DNA of 64,000 nucleotides, taken from assembly GCA_009760855.2 (NCBI GenBank), contig WPIO01000002.1, forward strand, positions 10,550,501-10,614,500, written 5' to 3'. This stretch comes from Cristatella mucedo. Taxonomy: Eukaryota > Bryozoa > Phylactolaemata > Cristatellidae. Positions 22,367 to 36,500 of the stretch are shown here, piece by piece. The notes beneath the pieces were generated by a model. It was not told the origin of the DNA, did not search any database, and saw only the letters and a list, made by a program, of their open reading frames with translations. Positions within the stretch are counted from its first letter, which is position 1. Each line of letters begins with the position of its first letter. The translations under genes were made by a program, and so were the position numbers.

Positions 22367-25300
22367 CAGAGGAAAGCTTGCGGCAACGGCTGCTTGAAAC
22401 AACTGATAGACCAGAGCACAGATAAGCCGACTTACACGATGAGCAGCAGCCGGTGGCTCTGGCTGGGCTTGTGGAGCCGGGAGGGTGTGCCCTAAAGACC
22501 AGTGCCAACCAATCCCAGGCACGTGCCTGCTTGGCGGGCGGTTCCAGCATAGGTAAAGTGCATACATAGCAACACGATTCTCTTCTTATGGTACTATACA
22601 AACATATGATATTATTACTAGCTTAATCGCGCCAATAAACTGCTTTACCCTGTGGAGGGCAACCCCTTAGCAGTCTGAAAGCACACGCAGATAGCGAGCG
22701 AGCATCAACGAAGGGACAGCTCCTACCCAGGGGTGCCAACTCATCGTGAGCCGTCTCAGTCGAAAAGCAGTGAGCCACGCATACTCATCCAAATAAATAT
22801 GAGCGAATTTGTCTGCTAGGTCCCGCGACTAATTTTCCCATTCCATGCTATCATGGCTAGCCCAGCGATGTAACCATACATTCTTAAAGTGGCAAAGTTT
22901 TGATCCATTCCCAGGACCGATCCAATCACAGTAGACAACAAGTGAGTATAAAGCACCCCTTTTGGGGCAGCCCAGTGGGCTTCGGCAGATGGGAGGAACA
23001 GAAGCTGCATCTTCCTTGCCATGCATTGCAAGTCTCGGTACCAAAGGCCGAGCTGCAGCAGCAGCAGGAAGAGAATCTGCAGCAGCACTATGGCAGCATC
23101 AGAGCCACAGTGGCATTATCCGGTTCAAGCCACAAGATCACAAGGCAGGCAGACCCGACACACTTGCAGACTTGGGAGCCGCACCGCTAGTCGGTCGGCA
23201 GTCGCTGGGATTGTCCACATGAGTCAAGATATACTCCGCTTACTTAATACAGCGCAAGTTCGTTGGACGAAAGGCGCGTGTCTAGTAGCATTCATGCACT
23301 CGATTACACTTGCTTTCGTGCACACGACGTGCGCAGACACTAATCAACGGCATGAGCGAGCAAGTCTCGGGCACAGACGGTCCAACGAAAGCGTCGCATG
23401 AACAGTAGAATAAGAACCGACGTGCTCCTGCGCTGGGCGGCGAAGAGGCATCGGCAGGCAGCGGAAGAAGGACTGAGCGGATGAGGAGAAGAAGCCAAAG
23501 GGCTCTGACTGCTGCTCGCTGCTGCTGCTCGCTGCCACCACCAATTCAATGGCAGCTCCTAATGACTGACAAGTCTTGGCAAGGATATTGCAATCATCCC
23601 AAGCGACTTCACTCACAAGACGGCAGTTCGGTCGGAGTGGAGCGCAGTGCTATCGTCCACGCTACGCTACGCCTCGTACGGCTCCCGAGGCTCCTCCTTT
23701 TCATTGCTCCCAACCTAATCAACGTGGGGATAACTGCTGGACGTACAAGTAAACAGTTTAGGCTCTTTACTGGTTGAGCAAAGTCAAATAGCCGAGCCTT
23801 AGCCAAGTCTAAGCACAGACGACCAGTGCATTCAGGACTAATTGCACATCTGCCGTGTCCTCTGACGATAATAGATCTTCAATTATCTGTGGACATGGGG
23901 AAATAGGTGGCCGACAGTCGTGGTCACTGCACCAGGGCCTCGGCAGAATGAGACAAATCTAAGATGAATTTGCACTGGGAGAGGAGGCAAGAGAACCAGC
24001 TGGCGAGGGCAGATCGATGGGCCTCGATCAAAAGCTTCAGAGCAGCAGCACTGGCGACAGACGCTGAGACTGCTGCCACTCTCAGCTGCCACAAACGCAG
24101 ACATGGCGCTCGTCCAGCTCGGCAGACGTCGGACAAGGTTCGTGGAGGGGAGGGTAGGGGGAGGGGATGAGCTGAAAAGAGCTGCACATGCCGCGCCCTC
24201 CCGCCTCGCAAGCTGGAGCTGCAGTGCTTGGCAGCGGGTGGCAGTCACCTCTGACCGGCTCCGGCAGGAGCCGCTGCAGCTGCACTGCGATCAGATGCTG
24301 TCCGACTTCTGGACGATGGCAGGCTGCAGCGGGTTCAGCCGGAGCAAAGGAGGCCAAGGACAAGCTGTGCCGGAAGGGCTCAGAAGGGCATCAGAGAGAC
24401 CAGAGTGCCGCAGCCCGGCTGCCCTCCTCTGCCCCTACCCCTCTTTCCAGGCAATGCACAGGGAAAGGAGGGCTTCGACTGCCGCCGATCGGTCAGCCCG
24501 GCCTACAGATCGTGTGCTCCCAAAGCGTGGAGCTCATTGCCCACTGACGCCACTGCACTCCCTGACTTGACGACATGTACAAAGAAGCTCACCTGCTCCT
24601 CCACGGCATTTGCTTCGACATTGTGAATTTTCGTTGATGTGCCTATTCTTACTGAATCTACACATGTTATCACTAACCAACAGATATCCTTTCTTTCCAG
24701 CATGTGAAAAGTGCATAGAACGAGATCCGGTTCTCTTAGGGTGCAATACAAACATCTTATTATTATTATTATCATTGCAATACAGATATCCTATTGTTCC
24801 TCTTATCATTTGCGGTCAAATATGCTGCATACTCACACATTAAGAGGGATCAGAAAGGCCACAACACATCAGAGATAGCAATCAAACAATCCCTGTCCAC
24901 GTAGTTCAGGCATGCCTGACCGGGCAGCATCGTAAAAGGCTGGCTGGCCTATTATCTACCAGCAAAGGGGACAGCTGCCTGCTGACAGGAGACAGCCTGC
25001 TAGCACTGCTGCCGCCTGCTGCCATCCGAGAACAAACTGCCACGATGGTTCCCCACTTTGCATTTCCAGCTAGCCACAAAAGACTGTGTCTCAATAAAAT
25101 CTATCCAGGACAGCTGTCGGCAGCCAGCAGGCTAATCACCAACAGCTCGTAATTGCAGGCAGTGGTTGGACAGTGGGACAGCAGGGGTGGTAGTGGCACA
25201 AGCAGCACAAGCTGAGAGGGACAGCTTTTCACTGCACACTAACTTGGTAGATTGCCAGCCAAACGGCAGCTGAGATGATCATTGCCGACAAGCCGCCCCG

Positions 25301-25644
25301 ATGGTGAACCAACTGAGCTCTGAATCGTGGCGCTGCTGCCACAATCGAAGCTGACCGACTAGTTTCACGGCAAGCAACTCGGCATTCTTGCACTCCCTGC
25401 ATTGCTGAGAGGGAGTGCAAGAGGGGCGGCCATGGTGCCGCCATGTGCCCACGGCTACAGAATTTGCATTACGAATTCGCCTGGTGTCGTCAAGGCTGAC
25501 AAGCCTGGCCGATCAAGCAAGCATGCGTGGCGAATCCAAACAGATAGACGCACAGCACTGGAGGTAGCACACCTCCGTTCTTCGGTGAGCAGTTGCTGCA
25601 TTGCCCGGGCAGCAGCAACGGCGCCACTGCCGCATGCGTCATTG

Positions 25645-25693
<49 letters not shown>

Positions 25694-27448
25694 ACCTCTT
25701 CGGTGGTGTAGCGAAGGAGGACGGCCAAGGCGCTGATCGAGGTGCCCAGGCGCCGCTGCTCGCAGCGCAGCCTTGCGTTCTCCAGCTCGCGCCGCTCGCC
25801 GGCCGCCTTGAGCTGTCTCTCTCGCTCGGCGCCGGCCGAGACCTGGCCCAGCGCGGCGACGAGCGCCCGCTCCGCGGCGACGGCGGCAGAGTCCGTAACG
25901 TCGCTCGCAGCATCGGCGCCGTCCATCGGTGGCACCTGCCCGCCGCCTCCGCCGTCGACATTGCTCCCGATGGGAGACAAGAGCTCCCCGCTGCCGTCGG
26001 ACTCGCGAGGCAGCAGCAGAGCGCAAGGGACGACGTCAGGCTGATTGGCAGGCCGGTTACCGGAAGCGGTTGCGACTGAGGTGGCGTCCGCAGAGATGGT
26101 GCTGCTGCTGCCGACGCTCTCCGAAGCCGGCAGCAAAGGCTGCGGCTGCTGCACGGCCTTGAGTAAACTGCCGAAGCTGCCAGGGACGCCACCTCGTGGC
26201 AGTGGAGGCGGTACCTTGCTGGCTTGGTCTAGATAACGGAAATAGACGGTTGCCGTTGTGATCCTCTTGCCTGGCATTGTCAAGCAAGGCGGTCTTCAAC
26301 AAGAAGAAAGGACGAAGCAGGCAGGCAGCCTCTCGTCAGTGCTGGCACAGCAGGCCGGCCGGCACCAGCCCTGGTACTGCCGAGCTGTCCCGAGAGGGGC
26401 CGAGCTGCTGTACAAGGTAAGGGGAGGGCCCCACCTGACAGGCAGCCAATGGGAACGAGGGCCCCAGTGGTGTCTCAGGGGGGGAAGGGATGCTACCGTG
26501 CTGTGGGCCAATGGAGCAGCACGACGGCTGCCCTCCACCTGTCTAGAACGGCCGGCCTCTGCCTTGACAACCGGGAGACTGAAAGGCTACCCTGCTGCTG
26601 CTGCTGCTCTGTGAGACTGACTGACGTGCGAGAAGGACAGGGACGTAAGGCAGCACCGGCTGACCGATCACGGCAGATTCGGGCACTTACCGAAGAGAGC
26701 CCTAAGACTCTAGCTAGACGACACTCCACCTGCCTGCCTTGCCGGTAGATAACAATAAGCCGACAGCCGAAGGAGTGGTGCCTCGCGAGATGATCGCCCG
26801 GTAGGCCCTCCCTATCTGCCGTGAACTCATCGACAGCCAATGAGAATCCCCAGCACTCAGGCCCAGTGGTCTGGAGATGCCAACTGCATGCAACTGGCCT
26901 CCCTACATGACATTTGCCCGGCTGCCTGCCTGTGCCGACCCCAGCAGATGTGCATTATTACTCAGAGCTGCACAGTTGAGACATATGGGGTAGGGAGCCT
27001 CGTGGCAAAATGACGGCAGTGCAGCAGCGTCACGTCGTCCGGGCTGGACACAGGCTGGCCGCCGCCGTCCACCACCGATCGCTGCCCGGCGGCACAGCAG
27101 CCAGCCAGAGCTGTATGTCTATCTTCTTCCGCTGCCGCTACAAAACGCAGGCTGCCGAAGCAGCGAGCGGCACGGCAGCAAGGATTGGGCGAACGGCGAG
27201 CAGAGCAGCACCGATGGCCGGGCACAATCTGAGTTTTGCTGCCGTCTCCCCGCTGCTGCCGGGTATGAGGGTGTCTGGCAAGCCGAAACCAAGTGGGGAA
27301 GCACCACTGTGCAGAACACTGTGAGCAAGCAGAACGCACAGCAGCCGGTCAGAGCTAGCTGAAAAGACTGTGTCACGCCGTTCGATCGCAGTGCAGCTTT
27401 AAGGGGCACACAAGTGGACCTGTCGAGGGAGAAAGAGAGCGAGGGGGA

Positions 27449-27524
<76 letters not shown>

Positions 27525-30500
27525 AGGAAACAGAAGAGGCAGGTGGGTGCTGGTCAACTTCTCCCTGTAGCCTCTACCCTCCTCAGCCACCAGCAGGACA
27601 CTGCACCGAAAGGGTGGCTACACGTCGGCGAGGAAGCAGGCGCCGAATAATGCATGCTAGTCTATCGAGCAGCAGCCGAACCAGCTGAGGCTGCTGCCGA
27701 GAGCAAAGCACCGCTAAGGCATGCTGCTGCTGTTTGGGTGGATCGAGCGAGCGTGGCTTGCAAACACGACCGTCTGGCAGGCAAACAGCGAGGCAGCTAG
27801 GCGGCCTCTGTCGCACAAAGCACGACGTCTCTAACAAAGGGTTTAGATATGCGCAGTAGCTGGGCTGGCACACGAAAGTCTCACTGATGCTGAGCTGGGA
27901 AGGGCCACTCACTACCCCACCCACCCCCAGCAGCTTTCCACTGTCGAGGTGCTGCAACGGCAGGGTGGTCGATGGGCCGCACGTGGCAGAGACCACTGCC
28001 GCTAGGCAAGTGCCCACGAGTCCGACTAGCTTCAGGGCAAGGAGGCTTCCCCGGTGCACGGCTCCTTCTGCGCATGATCGCACAGCACTCTGCCGGGCAC
28101 GCACGTGTGCATTCACACGCTTACTCTCTCGAGTGCGCGCACACACGGCAGCATTGACAGGGCTCTATCCGTCGAGACCTGTGCACAATACATCAACATT
28201 AGCAATGCAGTGGCGCCGGCCATCTCTAGTACACGGCTCCTGTGCTGCAACCTGCCAAGCGACAGCCGGCCAGCTCGTGTCAGGAAGCGCTGCACAGTGT
28301 CACTCTCCCTGGGTGAGGTGGGGGGCCGCCAACATACGCGTCTAACGGTAAGCATGGCAACGCAGCAGCGCAGCCAGCAAAGCAGCAGTCCCAGCAGCTG
28401 CTGCGCCCCGGCAGCCCTCGGCCGGCCTGAGCACTACTAGCATAAACAAAGCTGCGCGGCACTTGTACTCACGACGAGAGCCAGCTTCGCCGGTTGCAGC
28501 AGCAGCCGCAGCCGCTGCGGACCTCCTCGGCGCAGCGGCGGGCAGCTGCCGCTTAGCCGTCGCAGTGCCGTGTCCAGCGGCACTTGCTGCCGAGGTCCCA
28601 GCAGGCTGAACTGCAGAAGCAGCAGCGGCGGCCCCAGTCCCAGCCACGGCAGCCGAGGGCTGAGGGCTTTTCAATCGTCGTTCTGCATTGAGATCAAGCA
28701 ACGGACGGTGACAGGGTAACTTGCTCTGCCAGCCTGCCGGCTGCCCGCAGGACTGTACCCTCGGCCCCCTTGCGTCCCGCGGCGCAAAAAGAAAGGGAGC
28801 GAGCGGTGGCACGGAGCCTGTGAGCGGCGCCGACTTGCCAAGCGTCAGACGGCTACTCGCTGACGTCGCCTACCTGACTTTGCCAGCGAGCGCCGGCTGA
28901 CGGCATGGCCGGCAGCAGCATTGGTGGCCGGAAGTAGCGACGAGTGCCGGCGTCTCGCCTGCACGCCGCCTGTGGTGTCAGCAGCTGCAGCCGGCGCAGA
29001 CTCAGCGGCACCCATGGACGACTGCAAGGAGCGCCGGCCAACGTGTCACGGGTCAGCCACGAGCTGGCGTGCTCGGGCGCCGACTGGCAAGAAAGTGGCG
29101 CAGAGCGTCAGCCGAGCACGAAGCAACACAAAAGTGGGCGGAGCTCGCTCCGAGCAGGCTACTTAGTTGCACAATAGCACACAGCGGTGCACAATTGCTG
29201 GGTACAAAAGCAAATATAAGCAATTAAACGCCCATAGAAAGGTCATCGACAAAGCCAGATACTCTTTGCAATCCTCAAAATTGATCCCATGAACAAAGAC
29301 GCCGAAGTTATGTAGGCTCGATCGAGCCTATCTCAAATCCACCGAGCCACTTACCACTCCCCCTCCCCACTCTCTTTCTTCTCTCCCTCTCTCTCTCTCT
29401 TTCCCTTCATGCCCCGAGCAATTCTCTATCTACTTGCAGTTGCACCGTGCTACGGTGCTAAGTACTCGTATGCATGTGCATGCGATGAACACGCAATGAC
29501 TTTTTCAACGACACTCGATAAGCGGTACGGATGCCTCGATACAAATCATGCATCGATGACAAGGAAGCAATACTGATAGTAAAATAACAAACATCGCTCG
29601 CATAGCATCCTAAGAGAACCACATCTCAGAGCAGCAGATGCTTTACAGATTGCTGCAGGAAAAGCAGTAAGCAAGGTTTCTATGATGACGTGCAAGGTAC
29701 CATGCTGAGACAAGCATGCAAAAGCATACAAGAAGGAACAAAGGGCCTCTGGTTAGCAAGACCCCTGGTTATATAAAACCTGTTTAGAGCATCATATACG
29801 ACAACTACACCTCACCCTTGGCACTTGACAGTAGATGAATAAAAAGCACTGCTGGTGACTGATTTTAGCAGGCAAATATCTTAGGACACATAAGCACGCC
29901 AAGAAGGATTCGCGCCCATAAATGAAGCACACCACAAGTGAACTGAAAGCAACAGCCAAAGATAGTACTGCCAAAGATGAGCATAGTCCATAGCGGCTTC
30001 CATTGTGACCGAAAGTATGCACATCAGAAGCACCATCAGTTCGTGAATTAGATCGTAAATTATCCAGCAGGTTAGATGATGGTAGCAGATTAACTTTTGT
30101 GCCGGTTTTTCACAGTGCAGCTGCACTGCACCCCTCAGTAGCCTATTAGTGCCATCACAGTGTTAAGGCACCGATCAGGTTTCGTCTTACCCCTAGTAAA
30201 ATAAGGAACCACCAAACCACCCAGTCAAGCCATATGGAGTAAAAAGTAATAATAATAATCAGCTGATTCCCGATCAAATATATACATTGGACGAACAGCA
30301 CTTAGTGCTTTACATCAATTGCAGCAATGAAATAAAAGGTTGCTGGATCTCTTAGGCTGGGCATCTGAAGCATGGCCAGCCGGCGACTAGATCTCGGACC
30401 AATCACGGCTAGCTGCCCTTCTTGAGACCTGGGTAGGCTTAAGCATCAAGTGAAAAGAACCAGAAAAGGGACCTGATGAACAGGCAATGAAAGAACCAAA

Positions 30501-33500
30501 AGGGGAGATAAAAGAACCTGCCAGATAGGCAGCTGCATGGGGCAATGGCATAGTGCTAACCGAGCACGTGGCTCGCGGCTTGCTCCTTTCAGGGTGACAT
30601 CACCATGGAGCACACGTACCGCCGACGAATGCACTTCTGCAAACATCTCGCACCCAGCTATTAGGCGTTGAATGAGGCATGGTTACAAATAAGCATCAAC
30701 AACAGATAATGCTGTTGCTTAATCCTGAATTTGAAGCAAATGGAGTCGAACCATTCTGAAGACTGCTCTCTGCTGATGACTGTTGTGCACACAAAGAGGT
30801 TATGCTATCAGAGGTCCTGCAATCTATTGTGATCTTGCGGTAGTGGTAATGCCCTTCGGTATTGTAAGTGGAATTATTGGCTGGGTTATGGTTCACAAAT
30901 ACCCCAGAAAATTCTCGAACTAGACAGAGATAAACATATTAAACTCCCAACTACAGGCATCGTTGCATTTTGACAAGTGTACAGTATATATATACAAATA
31001 GTAGCACCACGTATGTCTAGTACATCCATATATACACTCGAGCGAGAAAGTAATTTTGGGTTAATTCAAGACGTTAATTTAGAACTACTCCACAAAGTGA
31101 TTCAGTACCTAGCGCAATAAGCCTCAACGGAGATAATATTCTTTTCAAACAGGGCTATGGGCTTAAGCTATGGGCTAAAGGTGAGCAGTATTTTTCCTGT
31201 AACATTTTTTAATTTAATTTAGAGCCATTATATTAACGAAGGGGATGAGCCAATCTTCAGACCTGAATCACAATGGGTGTCTCTGGGGCAAAGTGGATGG
31301 AGGCTTAGGGCTCGAGCGTCGTGCCACGGTTGATGAATCGCTTTTTCAAGTTTGCCAGACGTTTGGAGAACGACAAGACCAGATTTTTGTGAAGGCTTAG
31401 TTTGCTCTAAGCCAGAGTGGCTCAGACAGATTATAGCTTAGTGTGGCAGTGTAACATAATTTTGGAACTTAAAATTAATATACTTGCACTAAGACTTTGC
31501 ATAAAGATTAGATAGGCGAACTTCTTAATAATACTGCTTACAATACTAATATATGATGGCAACAGGTTTAAATAACGTTTTATATATCAAAATTGGAGTT
31601 TGTACGGCCTGCTGGCCACTTCAGTTGGCCTCCTGATATATCTACCACTCGAGTGTATATATAGCATGAATGTGAATACATATGCACATATATATGTGCA
31701 TATTTTTATACTGTATACACAGAAACATATAAAATTACACATACGTGCACGTGCATTTAAAATAATGCAATAGCATTTGAGATTTACTGCTAAGATGACA
31801 CTATCCCAACCTGGTTCATGCATTTTCGACATACCAACTTGACTTCTGCAACTTACTGCCTGTAGGCCTTCATGCCTGTGCAATAACATGCTTTCAGCTG
31901 GTGCAAAACTGGGCATCTACGCTTATGCATCATGAACATCTCAACTGCCACATTATATAAAGTTGAGGAAAATGTTTGTGCACCTGCCAAAATAATTATG
32001 AATCATTATGATGATGGACCACTTCTGAAAGCTTCAGATCGTTGAATGAAGGTCGTGGAAATTATGGTTTTTATTTTGAAGAATAGCTGTTTTTCAATAA
32101 ATTCTTCCATAAGAAATCATTATTGCATGTAATTGATGCACAAACTTTTTCCTCGGCCTTTTACCACTACTCACCAATATGCACTGGCTGCCTATCAAGT
32201 AGTGTATCAACTTCACGATTCCATCACTTGTTTTAATCTCTTTCCATTTCCTTCCTCCGGCCTACATCAGGCATCCTATCCGACTACCATTTCTTCTGAC
32301 TCTGGTCGTTTGGCTGTGCCCCTATCGGTGCCCCTTCAGATTTGTTGGAGAACGTGCCTTCAGTCGCTATGCTACCAAAGCATGGAACTCACTAAAGACT
32401 GACATCCTGTCATCTCCTGATTTGACCAAATTTAGAAAGAACCTAACTGTTACTCATAGCTTTTGCTCTGTCGAAATAAATTCTTTTTTGTATACCTGCA
32501 CATTAGGAAAGTGTGCACGTCGTGGCTAATAATAATAATAATACTAATAATAACAATACATTTGTATAACACCTTCAGATAATTGTATCTCTTTCAGGGC
32601 ACTTTAAATTTGCTTTAAAAGAAGCATGATCGAAAAGTTAAAAGTAACATGTACAATGTCGACAAGCATAACATGGTTAGAGGCGACATGCAGTGTCAAC
32701 ATGTACATACGGTTAGTGGCAGCACGCACAGTTGCCACTCGCATAACAACTCACAAGACGAAACACGGGAACCCACTAAATGCTGTGATAAACAGGTGCA
32801 GCTACAGGCAAGAGCAATACGCTTGTGCACAGTGCCCTAGTGAACTTACCATTTCCTGTATTTTCACTGCTTCGCTCTTCATGATTGATTGCATTTTACT
32901 ACCCAGGGGTCCAACTAACCAGTGGTCTGGATACTTACTGTATGCTTTTGTAAGCTTGCCTAAACATGATATTTAGGTACTCTTGCAGGCTTACGTAAGC
33001 ATCATACCTTAACACTTTGCATAACGTTTCATTAGCTATTGGTTATTGCTTCTCTTGCAGCAAGTTGGACAGCACCAGAATAGAGAACTACTTCTCTAAG
33101 GGTGCTATACAACAAAAGATTTTACTATCATTATTAGTAGCTCTTTTACACCTGTGGTTTCTTTATATATTAACACCTACCATGGTGCAGATAGCACAGG
33201 CATACCTGCAAAATGGCATCCAGTGGCATATTTTGGGCTCTTATTCATCAAAAAAACTCAGTTGCCAACAACCTACGCAAGGAACCTTGCAGCCGGCACT
33301 CGCCCGGCAGCAAGTTTCAAGGCAGCACAAGCATATAAGAAGTGCAGAGCATCAGGCAGCCCCTTTGTCGTGGCTACCATAGCTGCTCTCCACTGCTGCA
33401 TGGCCACTACACCACTAACGACAGGCATGAATCGTGAGAGCGAATAATACAACGACCCAATCCACCACTGAACAGGTCTGTTAAAAAAAACAGGTCTGTT

Positions 33501-36500
33501 AGAACACCCGCCGGTTTGGTGGAGGAGAATCCTTAGTGGCTGACGGGGCGACCTGGAGCGAGATAATTTGCCATGGTAAAGGTGACTAGTCACAAGAGCC
33601 ACATGTAAACAGGCTCCAGGCAGCTGCTCCCGGACAATTACCGAATACAGTAATGCTGCCTCCTACTGCAACGAAAGAAATCTAGTCCAGCAAACGCCAA
33701 ATGCACACCAAGTTCCAAAACAGGCATGCATACATGCATGCATGCATGGGGAGCTCATGCACTAAACCCGATGCAAATGGTCTGTTTGATACATTCTAAT
33801 GTGGACAGAGAGGCATGCATATAGATAGGATTCGACTGCATTCAAAGGTTCAATTATTTAGGCCGTTATCTATTCACCCGCATTACCCAGGCTATATATA
33901 CCATGCAGCTTTTGCTGCCATCATCAGGTTAGCTCATGAATGGCACAGTAGTCTCAACGGTGCCCTATTAATGCCATCATCAAAGGCCACAAAGCAGCCA
34001 GCAGCAGCCGCGGCACCAGGTAGCACGTATGGACAGTGCACCCACTTGTTTGCATGTGCTCATACCACCCATCGGTGTGCACACGAATAGAGCAGCGTGC
34101 ATTCGCATATGCCTGCCACCGCACACGTACACATTGCAGAGCACACAATAAAATACTAGCTGATGAAACAGCCTCTTTTGTATAGCGACAGAAGAGCCTT
34201 TACGGCTATCATCACGCAGCAGCAATAAAGGATCGCCCACCGCAGGATTCAAACCCACGACCTCGGAATCGAGGTCGTGAAGGGCAACCACCTTACCTGG
34301 TAGTGTGCACGCTCACGCTCAGTGAGTCACGGCTTAACAAAAACAGTGTGGGCAGCACCCAGAGGTACCTTGACCTCTGGGGTTAGACATGGGGGAGGGG
34401 GTAGGGGGGACACACAAAAAGCGACCTGTGGTTGCAATGGCAGGTGAGGAAGGCAGGGTAGAGATGAGGGCTTCTTTTTACCCGTGAGATACGCCGTGCC
34501 GGTACCCCCAGCACCCCAGTACCCCCACCCCCATAATGCATAGAGAGCAAATGGCGACCTGAACCGAAAGTGGCGGTCGAGGCCACCGGCCACGGCGACC
34601 TCGACCGCCAGGTTCGAGCCGAGCATGGCTGGTAAAGGAGACTGTGCAACACTGTTACAGCCGTTCATAAGGAAATGCACGCCCATTGCCTGCCGTGGGA
34701 TCCGAGTCACGTGGGCAAAAACACGGGAAACAATGGAGTGTCATTCCTATCTCTGAAGCTAGAGCAGCAGCAGCAGCAGAGGCAGCAGCAGCCTCTGCTG
34801 CTGCCAGCTGCCACCCAAGATACGACTGCTACTGAAAGGCCCCGACGATTGACTGCTGCTTGCTTCGACATGAGCAAGCGGTACATCCCGTCGCAGGCCT
34901 CTACAGCCTTGGCCTTGACTGTGGCCAGTGGAAGTGGCATGCCTACAGAATGGCTAGGAGAGGTGCAGGCGGCTGCATTAAGCGTTAGAGCAGTATGCAC
35001 GCTACACCCGACTTTAGCGAAGCCGGCGAGGCATGCTGCTTCGTTGCAGCGTTTTCGTTCCTTCTCGAGAGCGGCAAACTAGATATCTGCTCACCCTGGT
35101 CGGGTCAGGCAGTAAGTGACTCGCTAGCGCCGCACTGACGTCGGCTCAGCCACTTTTAAACGCTGCTTCCCTTCAGCCACTTTAAAGTGTCATATCGCAC
35201 GGAGTGGACCAAAAGTCCACGTGGGCTGCATGACCAGCCCGCTGGAAGGTGCATGCAAGTGAGACAACAATGACATGCCGAGAGAGAGTCGCAGGGCGGC
35301 CAGCAAAGCATGCACACAGCGAGCAGCGGCATACTGCAGTAGCACACAGGTCAAGGCGGGCAGAGCGCGCGCCGGCGCACCTGTGACGAGATGCTGGCCA
35401 CGCTCGAGGCGCGCTCGAGCGATGGCGCTGCTGCGGCCTCTTTGCGGTTGACCGCAAGCGGCGGCACGAGTGCTGTCGCTGCCGGGCGAGGGAGCGGTGC
35501 TTTGAAGGTGGACGGCGCGATGAGAGAGCTCCTCTGTCCAACGGTGGCAGGCACGGGCAAGCACTGCAAGCAGACAACAGCTAAAGCTCACACTGCCGTC
35601 CCAGCGATAGGCAGTCGTGAGGTGAGGTTAAGGTGCACAAAGGTCGGTGGGTCGGCTGCCCTGTCCACCCGCCAAGCTAAGACCGGCTGAGGTGGCAAAG
35701 CTTGGTGGAACATGCTGCATGCACATGCAACTCGAAGCCACTTTTGAAGGTCAGGGTCAAGAATGGCTGCAGGCAGGCAAAAGCCCAGGGCACATGCTGC
35801 ATACGGGAGTTAAGCCGACTAATAAGGTTGAAAGCAGGGTGCGACGTAGGACAAACGAAGCTGAGCCACACAAGGAAAAAAGAAAAATACAAGATGAATA
35901 AAACACATGACAAAACTGACAAGACACGAGCTACAGACGCCGAGATACGTAAAAGACGATCAGAAAAAGTATTAAAAAAAAGTCCAGACAGCTTCCATGC
36001 AGCTGGCAATACACATTCGACATAATTTCAAAAATACAAGCAGTGCACATTGCCCATTTCTGTAGCAGCACGAACCGAATGAGGCTTATCACAATTGCCA
36101 GCGACAGGGCATTTTTTGTTTAAGACCCTAGGGCAAAGGTGACGGCAAATGCAGATAAAGAGATAGATAACGCTTGCTACCTCTCCCAGTGTGAGCAGCA
36201 AGCACCTAGCTTGTCCCTAGCTGCTACTCGTCCACACATTGAGAGTTGCAGAGTTGCAGGATACGCAGGCAGGAAACACGCACACCGTGCAACTCATGCC
36301 TGCAGCAGCCGCTGCCATTGTCGACATGATAGGCCATTACAGACAGGCTGACGTCGGTCTCATAGACGGCAACTCTGCTTGGTGGTCAACATTTGACAAA
36401 CAGGGCAGTTTTGCAGCCCAGCAGGACAACATGCAACAGGCTCGCACATTGAAACAGGTGCAGCAATATTGGGGCAAACGGCCAATTGTCCACCCCCCCC

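Larger units (their letters stand above)
19970..25640. other. Intron between MTUS-type exons 10 and 11
   Basis: About 5.9 kb with the SINE and LINE pieces listed separately and a CAG tract. The MTUS family usually has more coiled coil between the two flanking exons, so a phase 0-0 exon may hide here; I found none I could support. Confidence 0.45.

Noticed and set aside
23344-23616. Minus ORF MSEVAWDDCNILAK... as a missing coiled-coil exon
   Set aside because: No matching acceptor and donor in phase 0, and the composition is not coiled-coil-like.
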